Shown: positions 1 through 10,229 of the stretch, in pieces
Numbering within the stretch: the first letter of the stretch is position 1
Layout: every line of letters begins with the position of its first letter
Origin: Aureimonas phyllosphaerae
GTDB lineage: Bacteria; Pseudomonadota; Alphaproteobacteria; Rhizobiales; Rhizobiaceae
DNA length: 64,000 nt
Assembly: GCF_900113065.1 (NCBI RefSeq)
Contig: NZ_FOOA01000003.1
Span: forward strand, 310,001-374,000
Direction: 5' to 3'
The notes under the pieces: model-generated
The model's input: the letters and a program-made list of their open reading frames with translations, nothing else
The model's database searches: none
Told to the model about the DNA's origin: nothing
Made by a program: the position numbers and the translations under genes

Positions 1-1248
1 CGACGCGGAGAAGGCGGTCAGGAGCTCCAGCCCGCAGATCGACAGCGCCGTGGTGCCGAGAAGCAGCGACAGGAAGAACAGGAAGATGAAGATCGTGACG
101 CTCTGCAGCGTCTCGATCGAGATGTCGTCGTGGCCGTATTTCAGCCGCTGGACGGAATGGGGCCGGATGACGCGCGCGAAGTTCGCCCGCATCAGCGCGT
201 AGAGGATGATGATCCGGTTGACCTTGATGCCGCCGGCCGTCGACCCGGCGCAGCCGCCGATGAACATGGCGAGGAAGAAGATGCCGATCGCCGCGTTCGA
301 CCAGAGTGTGAAGTCCTCCGACACGAAGCCGGTGGTGGTGATGACCGACACGAGGTTGAAGGTGGACGACAGAAGCGCCTCACGGAGCGGCACCTCGTTG
401 ATCACGACGCGCGTCACCGCCAGCGCTAGCGAAAGAACGACGCAGAGCACGAGGAACAACGCCACCTGCGGATCGCGCCAGCGCTGGAAGCGCCGGGGCA
501 GGAAGACGCGGATGTAGAGGACGAAGGGCAGCGAGCCGGCGATCATGAACACCGTCGCGACCATTAGGATCGCGTCGCTCTGGAAGAAGCCGAGGCTCTC
601 GTCATGGGTGGAGAAGCCGCCCGTCGCCAGCGTCGACATCGCATGGTTGAACGCGTCGAAGAGGCTCATGCCGAGCGCGAAATAGAGCATCGCGCAGACC
701 AGCGTCATCACGCCGTAGACGGCGACGATGCCCGACGCGAGCTGGCTGACGCGCGGCAGGAGCTTGCCGGAGCGATCGGAGCTTTCCAGCTGGAAGAGCG
801 CCATGCCGCCGACGCGAAGCGACGGCAGGATCAAGAGCGCCATGCCGATGATCCCGATGCCGCCGAGGAAATTGAGGAGCGAGCGCCAGAGGAGCAGCCC
901 GCGCGGCAGGGCGTCGAGGCCGGACAGCGCCGTCGCGCCGGTCGTGGTCAGCCCCGACATGGCCTCGAACACGGCAGCCGCAAACGACAGTTCCGTCTCG
1001 GCGAAGTAGAGCGGCAGCGACGCCGTGACGGTCGAGACCAGCCAGATCGTCGTCACCAACAGGAACCCGAAACGCGGCGTCTGGCGCACGCTCGCGCCCC
1101 GCGTCGCAACGGCAACCAGCGTGCATACGGCGCCGACGACCCCGCCCGTGCCGACGAAGACGACCCAGTCGGGGTTGCCGTCGGACAGGTCGACCAGCGC
1201 CGGCAGCAGCATCGCCCCCGACAGGATCAGCCCGAAGATCGCGGCCAC
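1..1248 (-). CDS. trkH: Trk-type potassium uptake protein TrkH (C-terminus cut by window edge)
   Basis: Membrane subunit that translocates K+ (with H+ or Na+) in Trk systems. About 416 codons are present; the 3' end lies outside the window. The reading frame is very hydrophobic and shows three of the four pore loops expected of the TrkH/KtrB family: TTTGATALSG, MSTLATGGFSTHD and VITTTGF. It starts with an N-terminal helix of the type IFGLILSGAMLLPALVDL. I see no in-frame ATG near the 5' end; the first plausible start is GTG at 1248, and a TAG in frame further upstream limits any extension. The gene sits head-to-tail behind the ABC exporter gene. Family is sure, start is not. Confidence 0.9.
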   Translation of the reverse strand, partial: MAAIFGLILSGAMLLPALVDLSDGNPDWVVFVGTGGVVGAVCTLVAVATRGASVRQTPRFGFLLVTTIWLVSTVTASLPLYFAETELSFAAAVFEAMSGLTTTGATALSGLDALPRGLLLWRSLLNFLGGIGIIGMALLILPSLRVGGMALFQLESSDRSGKLLPRVSQLASGIVAVYGVMTLVCAMLYFALGMSLFDAFNHAMSTLATGGFSTHDESLGFFQSDAILMVATVFMIAGSLPFVLYIRVFLPRRFQRWRDPQVALFLVLCVVLSLALAVTRVVINEVPLREALLSSTFNLVSVITTTGFVSEDFTLWSNAAIGIFFLAMFIGGCAGSTAGGIKVNRIIILYALMRANFARVIRPHSVQRLKYGHDDISIETLQSVTIFIFLFFLSLLLGTTALSICGLELLTAFSAS

Positions 1249-1376
1249 ATGGCTGATGGTCCTGACGATGGCCCTGCTTCCCCGACGAGCGGCCGCGCCG
1301 CCCCGCCGGCCGAACCTTCCCTGCTTCTAGAGGTCGGGGCGCGGGGGAGACAAGCCGTCCCCCCGCGCCGCCGCGA

Positions 1377-3167
1377 TCATCCCCCGATCATGCCGGCCGA
1401 CTGCTGCTCGACCAGCGCGCGGTAGAGGCCGCCGGAGCGCAGCATCAGCTCGGCCGGCGCGCCGTCCTCGACGATCCGCCCCCGGTCGAAGACCAGGATG
1501 CGGTCGAGCGAGCGCACGGTCGACAGCCGATGCGCGATGACCAAAGCCGTTCGCCCGGTCATCAGCCGCTCGGTCGCCGCCTGGATGAGGTGCTCGGACT
1601 GCGAATCCAGCGCCGAGGTCGCCTCGTCGAGGACGAGGATCGGCGCATCCGCCAGGAAGGCGCGGGCGAGCGCGATCCGCTGGCGCTCGCCGCCCGAGAG
1701 CTTCACGCCCCGTTCTCCCACCAGCGTGTCGTAGCCATCGGGCATCCGGGCGATGAAGGCGTCGGCATGGGCGAGCCGCGCCGCCGCCTCGATCTCGCCG
1801 CGCGTCGCCTCCGGCCGGGCATAGGCGATGTTCTCGGCGAGCGTCCGGTGAAACAGGATCGATTCCTGCGGCACCACCGCGATCCGCCGCCGCAGCGAGA
1901 CCTGAGCGACCGCGGCCACGTCCTGCCCATCGACGAGCACCTGGCCGCCCGCCACGTCGTGCAGCCGCTGGATGAGCTTGACGAAGGTCGTCTTGCCGGA
2001 GCCCGACGGCCCGACCAGCCCGACGCGCTGTCCGGCGGGGATCGCGACCGACAGCCCGTCGTAGAGCGGCGTCGCGTGGGCGCCGTAGTGGAAGCGCACG
2101 TCCTCGAAGCGGATCGCGCCCGGCCCCGGCACGATGGCGGGCGCGTTCGGGGCATCGCGCACCTCCGGCCGTTCGTCGTGGAGATCGACCAGCTCCTCCA
2201 GTTCGTTGACCGAGCGCTGGAGGTTGTTGACGTGCATGCCGATGTCCCGGAGGTAGCCGTGCAGCACGAAGTAGGTCGTCAGGATGTAGGTGACGTCGCC
2301 GGGCGAGGCCTCGCCGCGCCACCACAGGAGGACGGCGACACCCGCGATGCCGATGCGGATGCCCCAGAGCACGACCGTCTGCAGCGTGCCGAGCCAGGTG
2401 CCGCGCATCCAGGTGCGACGCGTGCCGACCGCCCAGGCGCCGAGCGCATCGCCGAGCCGCGCCTCCTCGCGCGCCTCCGCGCCGAACGCCTTGACGACGC
2501 CGTTGCAGGCAAGCGCGTCGGCGATGACGCCGCCGACCCGCGTGTCGAGCCGGTTGGAGATGCGCGAGATCGGCGCGACCCAGCGCGTCGAGAGGAGAAC
2601 GGTCATCGCGACGTAGAGGACGGCACCCGTTCCCATCGCGAGCCCCATCACCGGCCACTGCGCGCTGAGAAGCGCGACGGTCCCCACCACCACCACCATC
2701 GAGGGCAGGAGCGCGAGGAGCAGGATGTCGTGCAGGAGGTCGAGCGCCCACATGCCGCGCGTGATCTGCCGCACCACCGAGCCGGAAAAGCTGTTGGCGT
2801 GCCAGCTGGCTGAGAAGTGCTGCACTCGGCCGAACGTCCCCTCCCCGACGCGCCGCATGATGCGCAGCGTCATCGGCACGACGCTCGCCCAGGCGCAGTG
2901 GCGGGCGACGACGAAGACGATGCCGAGCGCGGCCATCGCGCCCAAGGCGTGCAGCGCCGAGCCGAGCTCGCGCGTCTCCCCGGTCGCCGACAGCGCATCG
3001 ACGAGACGCCCGGCGTAGAACGGAATGAGGATGTCGGCGAGCGTCGCCAGCGTGATGCAGCCGGCGACCGAGAAGGCCAGCGGGCGCTCGTCCCGCCAGT
3101 TGGAGACGGTGAAGGATAGCGTTCTGCGAATCGCGCCCGCGCGATCGGCCTTGGTGGTCACGGACAT
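1377..3167 (-). CDS. ABC exporter, fused membrane and ATPase domains
   Basis: Half-transporter of 596 residues with a type I exporter membrane domain (about residues 20-325) followed by a nucleotide-binding domain. Visible motifs are Walker A GPSGSGKT at 386-393, signature LSGGERQR at 490-497, Walker B ILVLDEAT at 510-517 and the H-loop in LVIAHRLST. Such proteins work as homo- or heterodimers in the inner membrane and export lipids, peptides or drugs. Nothing in the sequence points to a substrate, and no second half-transporter is adjacent, so a homodimer is the simplest guess. The 3' neighbour is trkH, 128 bases away, and the 5' side faces the divergent trxB gene. Confidence 0.92.
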   Translation of the reverse strand: MSVTTKADRAGAIRRTLSFTVSNWRDERPLAFSVAGCITLATLADILIPFYAGRLVDALSATGETRELGSALHALGAMAALGIVFVVARHCAWASVVPMTLRIMRRVGEGTFGRVQHFSASWHANSFSGSVVRQITRGMWALDLLHDILLLALLPSMVVVVGTVALLSAQWPVMGLAMGTGAVLYVAMTVLLSTRWVAPISRISNRLDTRVGGVIADALACNGVVKAFGAEAREEARLGDALGAWAVGTRRTWMRGTWLGTLQTVVLWGIRIGIAGVAVLLWWRGEASPGDVTYILTTYFVLHGYLRDIGMHVNNLQRSVNELEELVDLHDERPEVRDAPNAPAIVPGPGAIRFEDVRFHYGAHATPLYDGLSVAIPAGQRVGLVGPSGSGKTTFVKLIQRLHDVAGGQVLVDGQDVAAVAQVSLRRRIAVVPQESILFHRTLAENIAYARPEATRGEIEAAARLAHADAFIARMPDGYDTLVGERGVKLSGGERQRIALARAFLADAPILVLDEATSALDSQSEHLIQAATERLMTGRTALVIAHRLSTVRSLDRILVFDRGRIVEDGAPAELMLRSGGLYRALVEQQSAGMIGG

Positions 3168-3549
3168 GGCTCGACTACGGCAACGGATGCCGTCCCTGCC
3201 CCACGCGGCGCATCAAGGGCACCTCGGGGCGTTCGATCGGAAGAAAGTGGCCGGCGGAGCCGGCGCGACGGGTGGCGGAGGAGCGCTCAGGCCTGAGGCG
3301 GGAGCGGTCGCAGTCCGGCAGGGCGAAGGATCGACGGATGGATGTTCATGCGCCCTCCCTTCGGGTTCGTCGCGGAAAGAGCGGGGACCATAGCGACGGG
3401 GCCGAATCGCGTCCAGCCCGCGCGGCGTTCGATGGGGATGTGTTGCGCCGGCGCAACGGATCGTGTTGTGGGCTTGCCGCCGGTGATCTATTGAAGACGA
3501 CAGGGGTTGCGCCCATGTCCGGCGCGGTAACGGAAGCCAGAGTCTCGTC
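3168..3549. other. Intergenic region between the ABC exporter and trxB
   Basis: 382 bases with no convincing gene. It must hold the divergent promoters of the exporter (minus) and trxB (plus). The one clear structure is a perfect 16-base palindrome at 3442-3457, listed separately. I could not assign -35/-10 boxes with confidence. Confidence 0.5.
3442..3457. promoter_or_regulatory. Perfect palindrome upstream of trxB, candidate operator
   Basis: GTTGCGCCGGCGCAAC reads the same on both strands. It lies about 93 bases before the trxB ATG, where an operator could act. The regulator is unknown; the LysR protein encoded after trxB is one possibility. Confidence 0.35.
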
Positions 3550-4521
3550 ATGACCCAGCGCCACGCGGAAATTCTCGTCATCGGCTCCGGCCCGGCCGGA
3601 TACACGGCCGCAATCTATGCCGCGCGCGCCATGATGAAGCCGCTTCTCGTCGCCGGCCTGCAGGAGGGCGGACAGCTCACCATCACCTCCGACGTCGAGA
3701 ACTATCCCGGCTATCGCGACCCGATCGCCGGCCCGTTCCTGATGGAGGAGATGAAGCAGCAGGCGCTCAACGTCGGCGCCGAAATGGCGTCCGACCTGAT
3801 CGTCGAGGCCGATCTCTCGCGCCGCCCGTTCTCGTTCCGGGGCGACAGCGGCACGACCTATACGGCGGATGCCGTCATCATCGCGACCGGCGCGCAGGCC
3901 CGCTGGCTCGGCCTCGAGTCGGAAGCCGCCTTCCAGGGCTTCGGCGTCTCGGCCTGCGCCACGTGCGACGGCTTCTTCTATCGCGGCAAGGACGTGGTTG
4001 TGGTCGGCGGCGGCAACACGGCCGTCGAGGAAGCGCTATATCTTTCGAACATCGCCAGGTCCGTCACCGTCGTGCACCGTCGCGACGGGTTCCGTGCCGA
4101 GCGCATCCTGCAGAACCGCCTGTTCGCCAAGGACAACGTCAAGGTCGTCTGGAACGCGGAGGTCGCCGAGGTGCTCGGCAACCTCAAGCCGATGAAGTCG
4201 GTGACGGGCGTGCGCCTGCGCGACCGCGTTTTGGGGGAAACGCACGACATCGCGACCGACGGCGTCTTCGTCGCCATCGGCCATGCGCCGGCGACCGAGG
4301 TCTTCGGCAACCAGCTCCGCCAGAAGGACGGCGGCTATCTCTGGGTCGAGCCGGGCACGACCCGCACCTCGATCGAGGGCGTGTTCGCGGCCGGCGACGT
4401 CGCGGACGACGTGTTCCGGCAGGCGGTCACCGCGGCCGGGCTCGGCTGCATGGCGGCGCTCGAGGCCGAGCGCTGGCTGACCGCACAGGCCGTGACCGAA
4501 ACACGGCAAGCCGCCGAATAA
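3550..4521 (+). CDS. trxB: Thioredoxin reductase
   Basis: FAD enzyme that passes electrons from NADPH to thioredoxin. At 323 residues it has the usual length of low-molecular-weight TrxB. An FAD-binding GSGPAG lies at residues 12-17, the redox-active CATC at 136-139 and the NADPH-site GGGNTA at 153-158; the late GVFAAGDV segment is also typical. The LysR-type gene starts 38 bases after the stop, so the two are probably cotranscribed. No abnormality is seen. Confidence 0.97.
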   Translation: MTQRHAEILVIGSGPAGYTAAIYAARAMMKPLLVAGLQEGGQLTITSDVENYPGYRDPIAGPFLMEEMKQQALNVGAEMASDLIVEADLSRRPFSFRGDSGTTYTADAVIIATGAQARWLGLESEAAFQGFGVSACATCDGFFYRGKDVVVVGGGNTAVEEALYLSNIARSVTVVHRRDGFRAERILQNRLFAKDNVKVVWNAEVAEVLGNLKPMKSVTGVRLRDRVLGETHDIATDGVFVAIGHAPATEVFGNQLRQKDGGYLWVEPGTTRTSIEGVFAAGDVADDVFRQAVTAAGLGCMAALEAERWLTAQAVTETRQAAE

Positions 4522-4559
4522 CGACGTACTCTTGAGGCTTCGGGGGAGGCTGGGGATCG

Positions 4560-5456
4560 ATGGCGCTCGACTGGGACAAGCTGCGGATCTTTCACGCAGC
4601 CGCCGAAGCCGGGTCGTTCACCCATGCCGCGAACGTCCTGAACCTGTCGCAGTCCGCGATCTCGCGTCAGGTGGCGGCACTGGAGCAGGAGATCGGCGCG
4701 CCGCTCTTCCACCGGCACGCGCGCGGCCTCGTCCTCTCCGAGCCGGGTGAGCTGCTCTACCAGACCGCGACCGACGTCCTGAAGCGCCTGGAAACGGTGC
4801 GCATGCAGCTGACGGAAACGCGCGAGAAGCCGCAGGGCAAGCTGCGCGTCACCACGACGGTCGGCCTTGGCTCCGGCTGGCTGACGCAGCGCGCGCAGGA
4901 GTTTTTGGAGCTCTACCCCGAACTCGAGCTCCAGCTCGTCTTCGACAACGAGGAGATCGACCTCACGATGCGCAAAGCGGACGCGGCGATCCGCCTGCGC
5001 CAGCCGCAGCAGCCCGATCTCATCCAGCGCCGCCTCTTCACGGTGCATCTTCACGTCTACGCTGCGCCGAGCTACCTCGCCCGCTACGGCACGCCGGAGA
5101 CGACGGACGATCTCGACCGGCACCGGGTCATCACCTTCGGCGAACCGGCGCCGAACTACCTGCGCAACCTCAACGCGCTGGAGACCGCGGGGCTTCCCGA
5201 GGGCCAGAGCCGCGCGCCGATCCTCCAGATCAACAACCTGATGGCGATGAAGTCGGCGATCGAGCGCGGCATCGGCCTCGCGCTCCTGCCGGACTACATG
5301 ATCGACAAGGACACCAAGCTGGTTCAGGTCCTGCCGGACCTCGATCTCGCGTCCTTCGACACCTACCTGTGCTATCCCGAGCAGCTGCGCGACGCCGCCA
5401 AGCTGAAGGTTTTCCGCGACTTCCTGATCGGCAAGGCGCGCACTTGGTCCTACTGA
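4560..5456 (+). CDS. LysR-family transcriptional regulator
   Basis: 298 residues, the standard LysR length. The N-terminal winged helix-turn-helix (about residues 5-64, with FTHAANVLNLSQSAISRQV) is followed by a periplasmic-binding-protein-like effector domain to the C-terminus. It is in the same direction as trxB and only 38 bases behind it, which suggests one transcript and perhaps a role in redox or envelope control. Its targets cannot be read from sequence. Upstream GGGGGAGG provides a ribosome-binding site. Confidence 0.92.
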   Translation: MALDWDKLRIFHAAAEAGSFTHAANVLNLSQSAISRQVAALEQEIGAPLFHRHARGLVLSEPGELLYQTATDVLKRLETVRMQLTETREKPQGKLRVTTTVGLGSGWLTQRAQEFLELYPELELQLVFDNEEIDLTMRKADAAIRLRQPQQPDLIQRRLFTVHLHVYAAPSYLARYGTPETTDDLDRHRVITFGEPAPNYLRNLNALETAGLPEGQSRAPILQINNLMAMKSAIERGIGLALLPDYMIDKDTKLVQVLPDLDLASFDTYLCYPEQLRDAAKLKVFRDFLIGKARTWSY

Positions 5457-5584
5457 CGGCTGACAGGCCCCGGCCGTCCGCTCGCGTGAAGGCACAAGGC
5501 TTCGAAGTGTTGCATGCGCTCACCGCATGCCTGACATGTCGAATGAACGATGGTCCTGCGTCATCGCTCCTCTATAACTCTCGT

Positions 5585-5709
5585 CAGTCGGGTCGCGGAG
5601 GGCTTACCTCCTCCCAAGCTGCTTCGCTCCCGACTGTTTCCTCCCAAGGGTTTGCTTTTTCGAAAGCCCCTTATTTTTCGGCCGGGTTCTTCGTGAGCCC
5701 GGCTTTTTT
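5585..5709 (+). ncRNA. Probable small RNA with exposed anti-Shine-Dalgarno loop
   Basis: In the gap between the LysR gene and chrA, an 8-bp stem CAGTCGGG/CCCGACTG (5585-5592 with 5629-5636) encloses a smaller hairpin that presents ACCTCCTCCC (5606-5615) in its loop between GGCTT and AAGCT. A second CCTCCC follows at 5640-5645. A weak hairpin with ATTTTT (5646-5678) and a strong terminator (5681-5709) close the unit. A TATAAC at 5573-5578 would place the transcript start at about 5585; no good -35 box is seen. Known: alphaproteobacteria carry families of stress-related RNAs with CCUCCUCCC loops (cuckoo RNAs/alpha-r14). Assignment to such a family is inference from the motif and layout. Confidence 0.65.
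5681..5709 (+). terminator. Intrinsic terminator of the small RNA
   Basis: GCCGGGTTC, loop TTCGT, GAGCCCGGC (one G-U pair) followed by six T. It is a complete Rho-independent terminator lying 67 bases before the chrA start, so it ends transcription coming from upstream rather than belonging to chrA. Confidence 0.85.
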
Positions 5710-5775
5710 CTTGCCCGCATCCAAGCGTCGCGCGACCGTCACCGGCCTTTCGTCGAACCGTCGTAAGACCGCGCC

Positions 5776-6987
5776 ATGACCACGCAAACGCTCGACCGGC
5801 CGAACAGCGTCGGCGCCGTCTTCGGCGCGTTCCTCGTTCTCGGCCTCACCTCGTTCGGCGGCCCGATCGCCCATCTCGGCTATTTCCGTCGCGCCTTCGT
5901 CGAGAAGCGACGCTGGCTGGACGATGCGTCCTATGCCGATCTCGTCGCGCTCTGCCAGTTCCTGCCGGGGCCGACGTCGAGCCAGGTGGGCTTTGCCATT
6001 GGCCTTGCCCGCGCCGGCCCGCTCGGCGCGCTCGCCGCCTTCTCCGGCTTCACGCTCCCGTCGGCGCTTCTGATGTTCGCCGCCGCGCTCGGCGCAGCCA
6101 GCATCGAGGGTCCGTTCGGCGCGGCGCTCCTCCACGGGTTGAAGCTCGCGGCGGTCGCAGTGGTCGCCGACGCGGTGCTCGGCATGGCGCGGACGCTGAC
6201 ACCCGATCCGCCCCGCCGCGTGATCGCGCTCCTCGCCGCGGCGATCGTGCTTCTCGTCGCAAGCGCCTTCGCACAGGTTCTGGCGATCGCCTTCGGCGCG
6301 CTTGCCTACCGCCTGCTCGGCCACCCCGCCGCCCTTCCGCCCGCGACGCCGACCCGCGACGTCGGCATCCACCCTCGCGCCGCCTTCGTGGCCCTCGCGC
6401 TCTTTGCCGCGCTCGCGATCGTGCCGCCGCTCCTTGCCGCGAACGGCGGGCATCCGTTGTTGGACCTCTTCGACGCCTTCTTCCGCAGCGGCTCGCTGGT
6501 GTTCGGTGGTGGCCATGTCGTCCTGCCGCTTCTGGAAGCCGAGCTTGTGGCGTCCGGCTGGCTCGACATGTCCACCTTCCTTGCCGGTTACGGCGCGGCG
6601 CAGGTGATGCCGGGTCCGCTCTTCACCGTCGCGGCCTTCCTCGGCGCGCTGTCGGCGCCGGCCTCCTCGCCCGCCGTCGGGGCGGCCGTCGCGCTCGCGG
6701 CGATCTTCCTGCCGGGCTTCCTGCTGCTTCTCGCCGCCCTGCCCGCCTGGACCCGGCTTCGCGCCTCACCGGCCGCCCGTGCCGCGCTCGCCGGCGCCAA
6801 TGCCGCCGTGGTTGGCCTGCTCGCGGACGCCCTCGTCGGACTGGTCTTCGGTGGCACGATCGCATCCCTCGCGGACGGGCTGATCGTCGCGCTCGCCTTC
6901 GCCGCGCTTCATGTCGCCCGGCTGCCGCCGCTTCTCGTCGTCGCGGCAAGTGCGGGCGCCGTGCTGGTTGCCCAGTTCATCGCATGA
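5776..6987 (+). CDS. chrA: Chromate transporter, long-chain (two-domain) type
   Basis: 403 residues, very hydrophobic, with two homologous CHR halves. The first begins GLTSFGGPIAHLGYF and contains LCQFLPGPTSSQVGFAIG. The second has GSLVFGGGHVVLPLLE and GAAQVMPGPLFTVAAFLG. The duplicated FGG...LPGP/MPGP pattern is characteristic of the CHR superfamily. These proteins export chromate in resistant bacteria, but many chromosomal homologues have no shown phenotype, so the substrate is not certain. It stands alone, between a small RNA and the convergent aatA gene, with no chrB-like regulator nearby. Confidence 0.9.
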   Translation: MTTQTLDRPNSVGAVFGAFLVLGLTSFGGPIAHLGYFRRAFVEKRRWLDDASYADLVALCQFLPGPTSSQVGFAIGLARAGPLGALAAFSGFTLPSALLMFAAALGAASIEGPFGAALLHGLKLAAVAVVADAVLGMARTLTPDPPRRVIALLAAAIVLLVASAFAQVLAIAFGALAYRLLGHPAALPPATPTRDVGIHPRAAFVALALFAALAIVPPLLAANGGHPLLDLFDAFFRSGSLVFGGGHVVLPLLEAELVASGWLDMSTFLAGYGAAQVMPGPLFTVAAFLGALSAPASSPAVGAAVALAAIFLPGFLLLLAALPAWTRLRASPAARAALAGANAAVVGLLADALVGLVFGGTIASLADGLIVALAFAALHVARLPPLLVVAASAGAVLVAQFIA

Positions 6988-7015
6988 AAAAGGGCGGCGG
7001 ATTGCTCCGCCGCCC
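6986..7015 (-). terminator. Intrinsic terminator after aatA
   Basis: GGGCGGCGGA/TCCGCCGCCC, a 10-bp stem with TTGC loop. Read on the minus strand it is followed by five or six T. It serves aatA and may also stop chrA transcripts from the other side. Confidence 0.85.
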
Positions 7016-7041
7016 CTTCCGAAATTAAGTGGTCAATGCGC

Positions 7042-8334
<1,293 letters not shown>

Positions 8335-8424
8335 CTAGTCGCGCACCGTGTGCGGCGCAAGATGAAAGGATGCGGTGCAGGCCGAACCCCACCGTCTTCC
8401 GCGCGGCGGGGTCTTGCGCGCACG

Positions 8425-8455
8425 AAAAAGGCCCGCATCGTCTCCGATGCGGGCC
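8425..8455 (-). terminator. Intrinsic terminator after the PRC-barrel gene
   Basis: GGCCCGCATCG/CGATGCGGGCC, a perfect 11-bp stem with a four-base loop. On the minus strand it is followed by TTTTT. Confidence 0.9.
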
Positions 8456-8478
8456 CGCTCGATCCGAAGGATCGTGGA

Positions 8479-8961
8479 TCAGTCGTGGTCGGGGAACACG
8501 GTGTCGAGGTCGGTGTCCGGCGCGTTGGTCAGCGCCTCGCGCGTCAGCGTCGGAGCGCTGATGCGCATGTTGTTGCCGTCCATCGCCATCTGCAGTTCGG
8601 AGAAGTTGACGAGCACGTCCTTCTCGCCGATGCCGAGGAAGCCACCGACCTCGATCACGGCCGCCGCAACGGTGCCGTCCGAGTTGATGACGAAATCCTC
8701 GATCTCGCCGATCTTCTCGTTGTTCGCGCCGTAGACGTCCTTGTCGTCGAGGTCGCTGGCGAGGTGGCTCATCGCCATCTGGCCGCTGGCCGGCGCCTGC
8801 ACCGTGTAGAACGGACCACCGGCCGTGCCCGTCGCGGGCGTCGTCGTGGTGGTCGCGGCCGGGGCCATCGTGCCGCCCGTCGTCGTGGTGGTGGAGGTCT
8901 GCGCGAGCGCGGCGCCGGTCATCAGGGTGGCAAGGCCGGCGGCGAGGACGAAGGACTTCAT
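8479..8961 (-). CDS. Exported PRC-barrel domain protein
   Basis: 160 residues. Residues 1-20 (MKSFVLAAGLATLMTGAALA) form a signal peptide. A low-complexity Thr/Ala/Gly linker with runs of T follows to about residue 50. A PRC-barrel domain comes next, with the segments DLDDKDVYGANNEKIGEIED and VIEVGGFLGIGEKDV. PRC-barrels occur in photosynthetic reaction centres, in RimM and in many small exported proteins of rhizobia and relatives, where the role is unknown. It is a single gene with its own terminator. The start was chosen at the signal peptide; an upstream in-frame extension would be arginine-rich non-coding read-through. Confidence 0.88.
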   Translation of the reverse strand: MKSFVLAAGLATLMTGAALAQTSTTTTTGGTMAPAATTTTTPATGTAGGPFYTVQAPASGQMAMSHLASDLDDKDVYGANNEKIGEIEDFVINSDGTVAAAVIEVGGFLGIGEKDVLVNFSELQMAMDGNNMRISAPTLTREALTNAPDTDLDTVFPDHD

Positions 8962-9076
8962 GAACAAACCTCTTTGCTGATATCTGCGACCAAAGCCCGC
9001 ATGGGCCCGGCGCGTGTCAGCTAAAGGCGGCTCGTCGCGATCGGTTCCCACACCGCGGGACCCGATCGCGAACCTG

Positions 9077-10111
9077 TCATCTCCGCGGCCAGAGGAGCGG
9101 CCACGTGTCGGGCCCGTCGCCCGCCTCGCCGTCGCAGTCCTCCTTCTCGCGGGCTTCGACGAGCACGACCTGTCCCGTGTCGGGCTCCACGCGCCACGTG
9201 GAATAGCGCCCGCAGTCGCCGATCCCGCGGCCCTTGAAGAAGGACGACAGGACACCGCCGTCGAAATCGACGTTCCAGATCGAGAGGTCGGCGGTCGGCC
9301 CCTGCGTGGTCATCCAGACCAGCGGCACCGCGTCCGCACGCTTGTCGTCGTCCGAATACTGATAGAGCCTGGACGGGAAATTGTAGGCACCCGGCATGCC
9401 GCAGGCGATCACGTAGAGCCGCGATCCCGGACCGGCCGGCATGGAGAAGCCGAGTTCGGCGAGGTCGGCGAAGTCGCCCCGATCGGCGCAGTCGCCCGCG
9501 GCCTCCCAAAGCGTACGGACCGGGGCCGGAAGCTCGTCCGGCGATGCGATGTCGGCGGGCAGGCCGGTACGGTCGGGCAACGGCTTGTCGCCGCGATCGG
9601 TGAGGGCCGTTGCCGTTCCGATCCGTCCCTGGTCCTCGTCGATCCGGCGGAGCGAGGCTACGAGGCCCGACAGCGAGAACACCTGCTCCAATCGGCCCGC
9701 CGAGGTCTCCACCGAGGCTCGCACCGATCCGGCATGCCGCATTCCGGCGAGGAGGTCGCCGGCGACGGCTGGATCGGAACTGCGGATGCGGCCCGCCGCG
9801 TCGGCCTTGAACGAGGTTTGAGGAAGCGAGACGGACCGGCCGCCATCGATGGCGAGCGTGACAGGACCGCGAAGCGCCGCATCGGACGGGATCGACAGGA
9901 CGAGACCGAGCGGCGCATCGGCCGCCGCCGCGCGCTCCAGGCCCAGCCCGTAGATCGAGGCGCCACCGGCCGCGAAGGTCGTCGCCGTGCAGCTGAGCCC
10001 CGGCGTGCACGTCACAGTCCAGTCGCGAAACGTGCCGCCGGTCTCGGCGGCGGCCGGCACGAGGCTGGTCCCAAGTGCGGCGCAGGCAAGCAAGCTTAGT
10101 CTCGATCTCAT
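9077..10111 (-). CDS. Exported DUF1176-like protein
   Basis: 344 residues. The N-terminus MRSRLSLLACAALGTSLVPAAAE is a signal peptide, so the start is set at 10111 although the frame stays open upstream. The mature part opens with FRDWTVTCTPGLSCTATTF, the pattern of the DUF1176 family, and has several cysteines that could form periplasmic disulfides. Function is unknown. It is divergent from the thioesterase gene, with a shared 118-base promoter region. Confidence 0.82.
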   Translation of the reverse strand: MRSRLSLLACAALGTSLVPAAAETGGTFRDWTVTCTPGLSCTATTFAAGGASIYGLGLERAAAADAPLGLVLSIPSDAALRGPVTLAIDGGRSVSLPQTSFKADAAGRIRSSDPAVAGDLLAGMRHAGSVRASVETSAGRLEQVFSLSGLVASLRRIDEDQGRIGTATALTDRGDKPLPDRTGLPADIASPDELPAPVRTLWEAAGDCADRGDFADLAELGFSMPAGPGSRLYVIACGMPGAYNFPSRLYQYSDDDKRADAVPLVWMTTQGPTADLSIWNVDFDGGVLSSFFKGRGIGDCGRYSTWRVEPDTGQVVLVEAREKEDCDGEAGDGPDTWPLLWPRR

Positions 10112-10229
10112 CCGCGTCCTCCCGACGAACCCGCCGCAGGGTGCGCAGTCCGCACGCCCGATGACAAGGCGGTCGGCAAGCCCGCTCGATCTTTGTAGTG
10201 TCGGTTCAAACGAGAGGAGCGACCGCACG

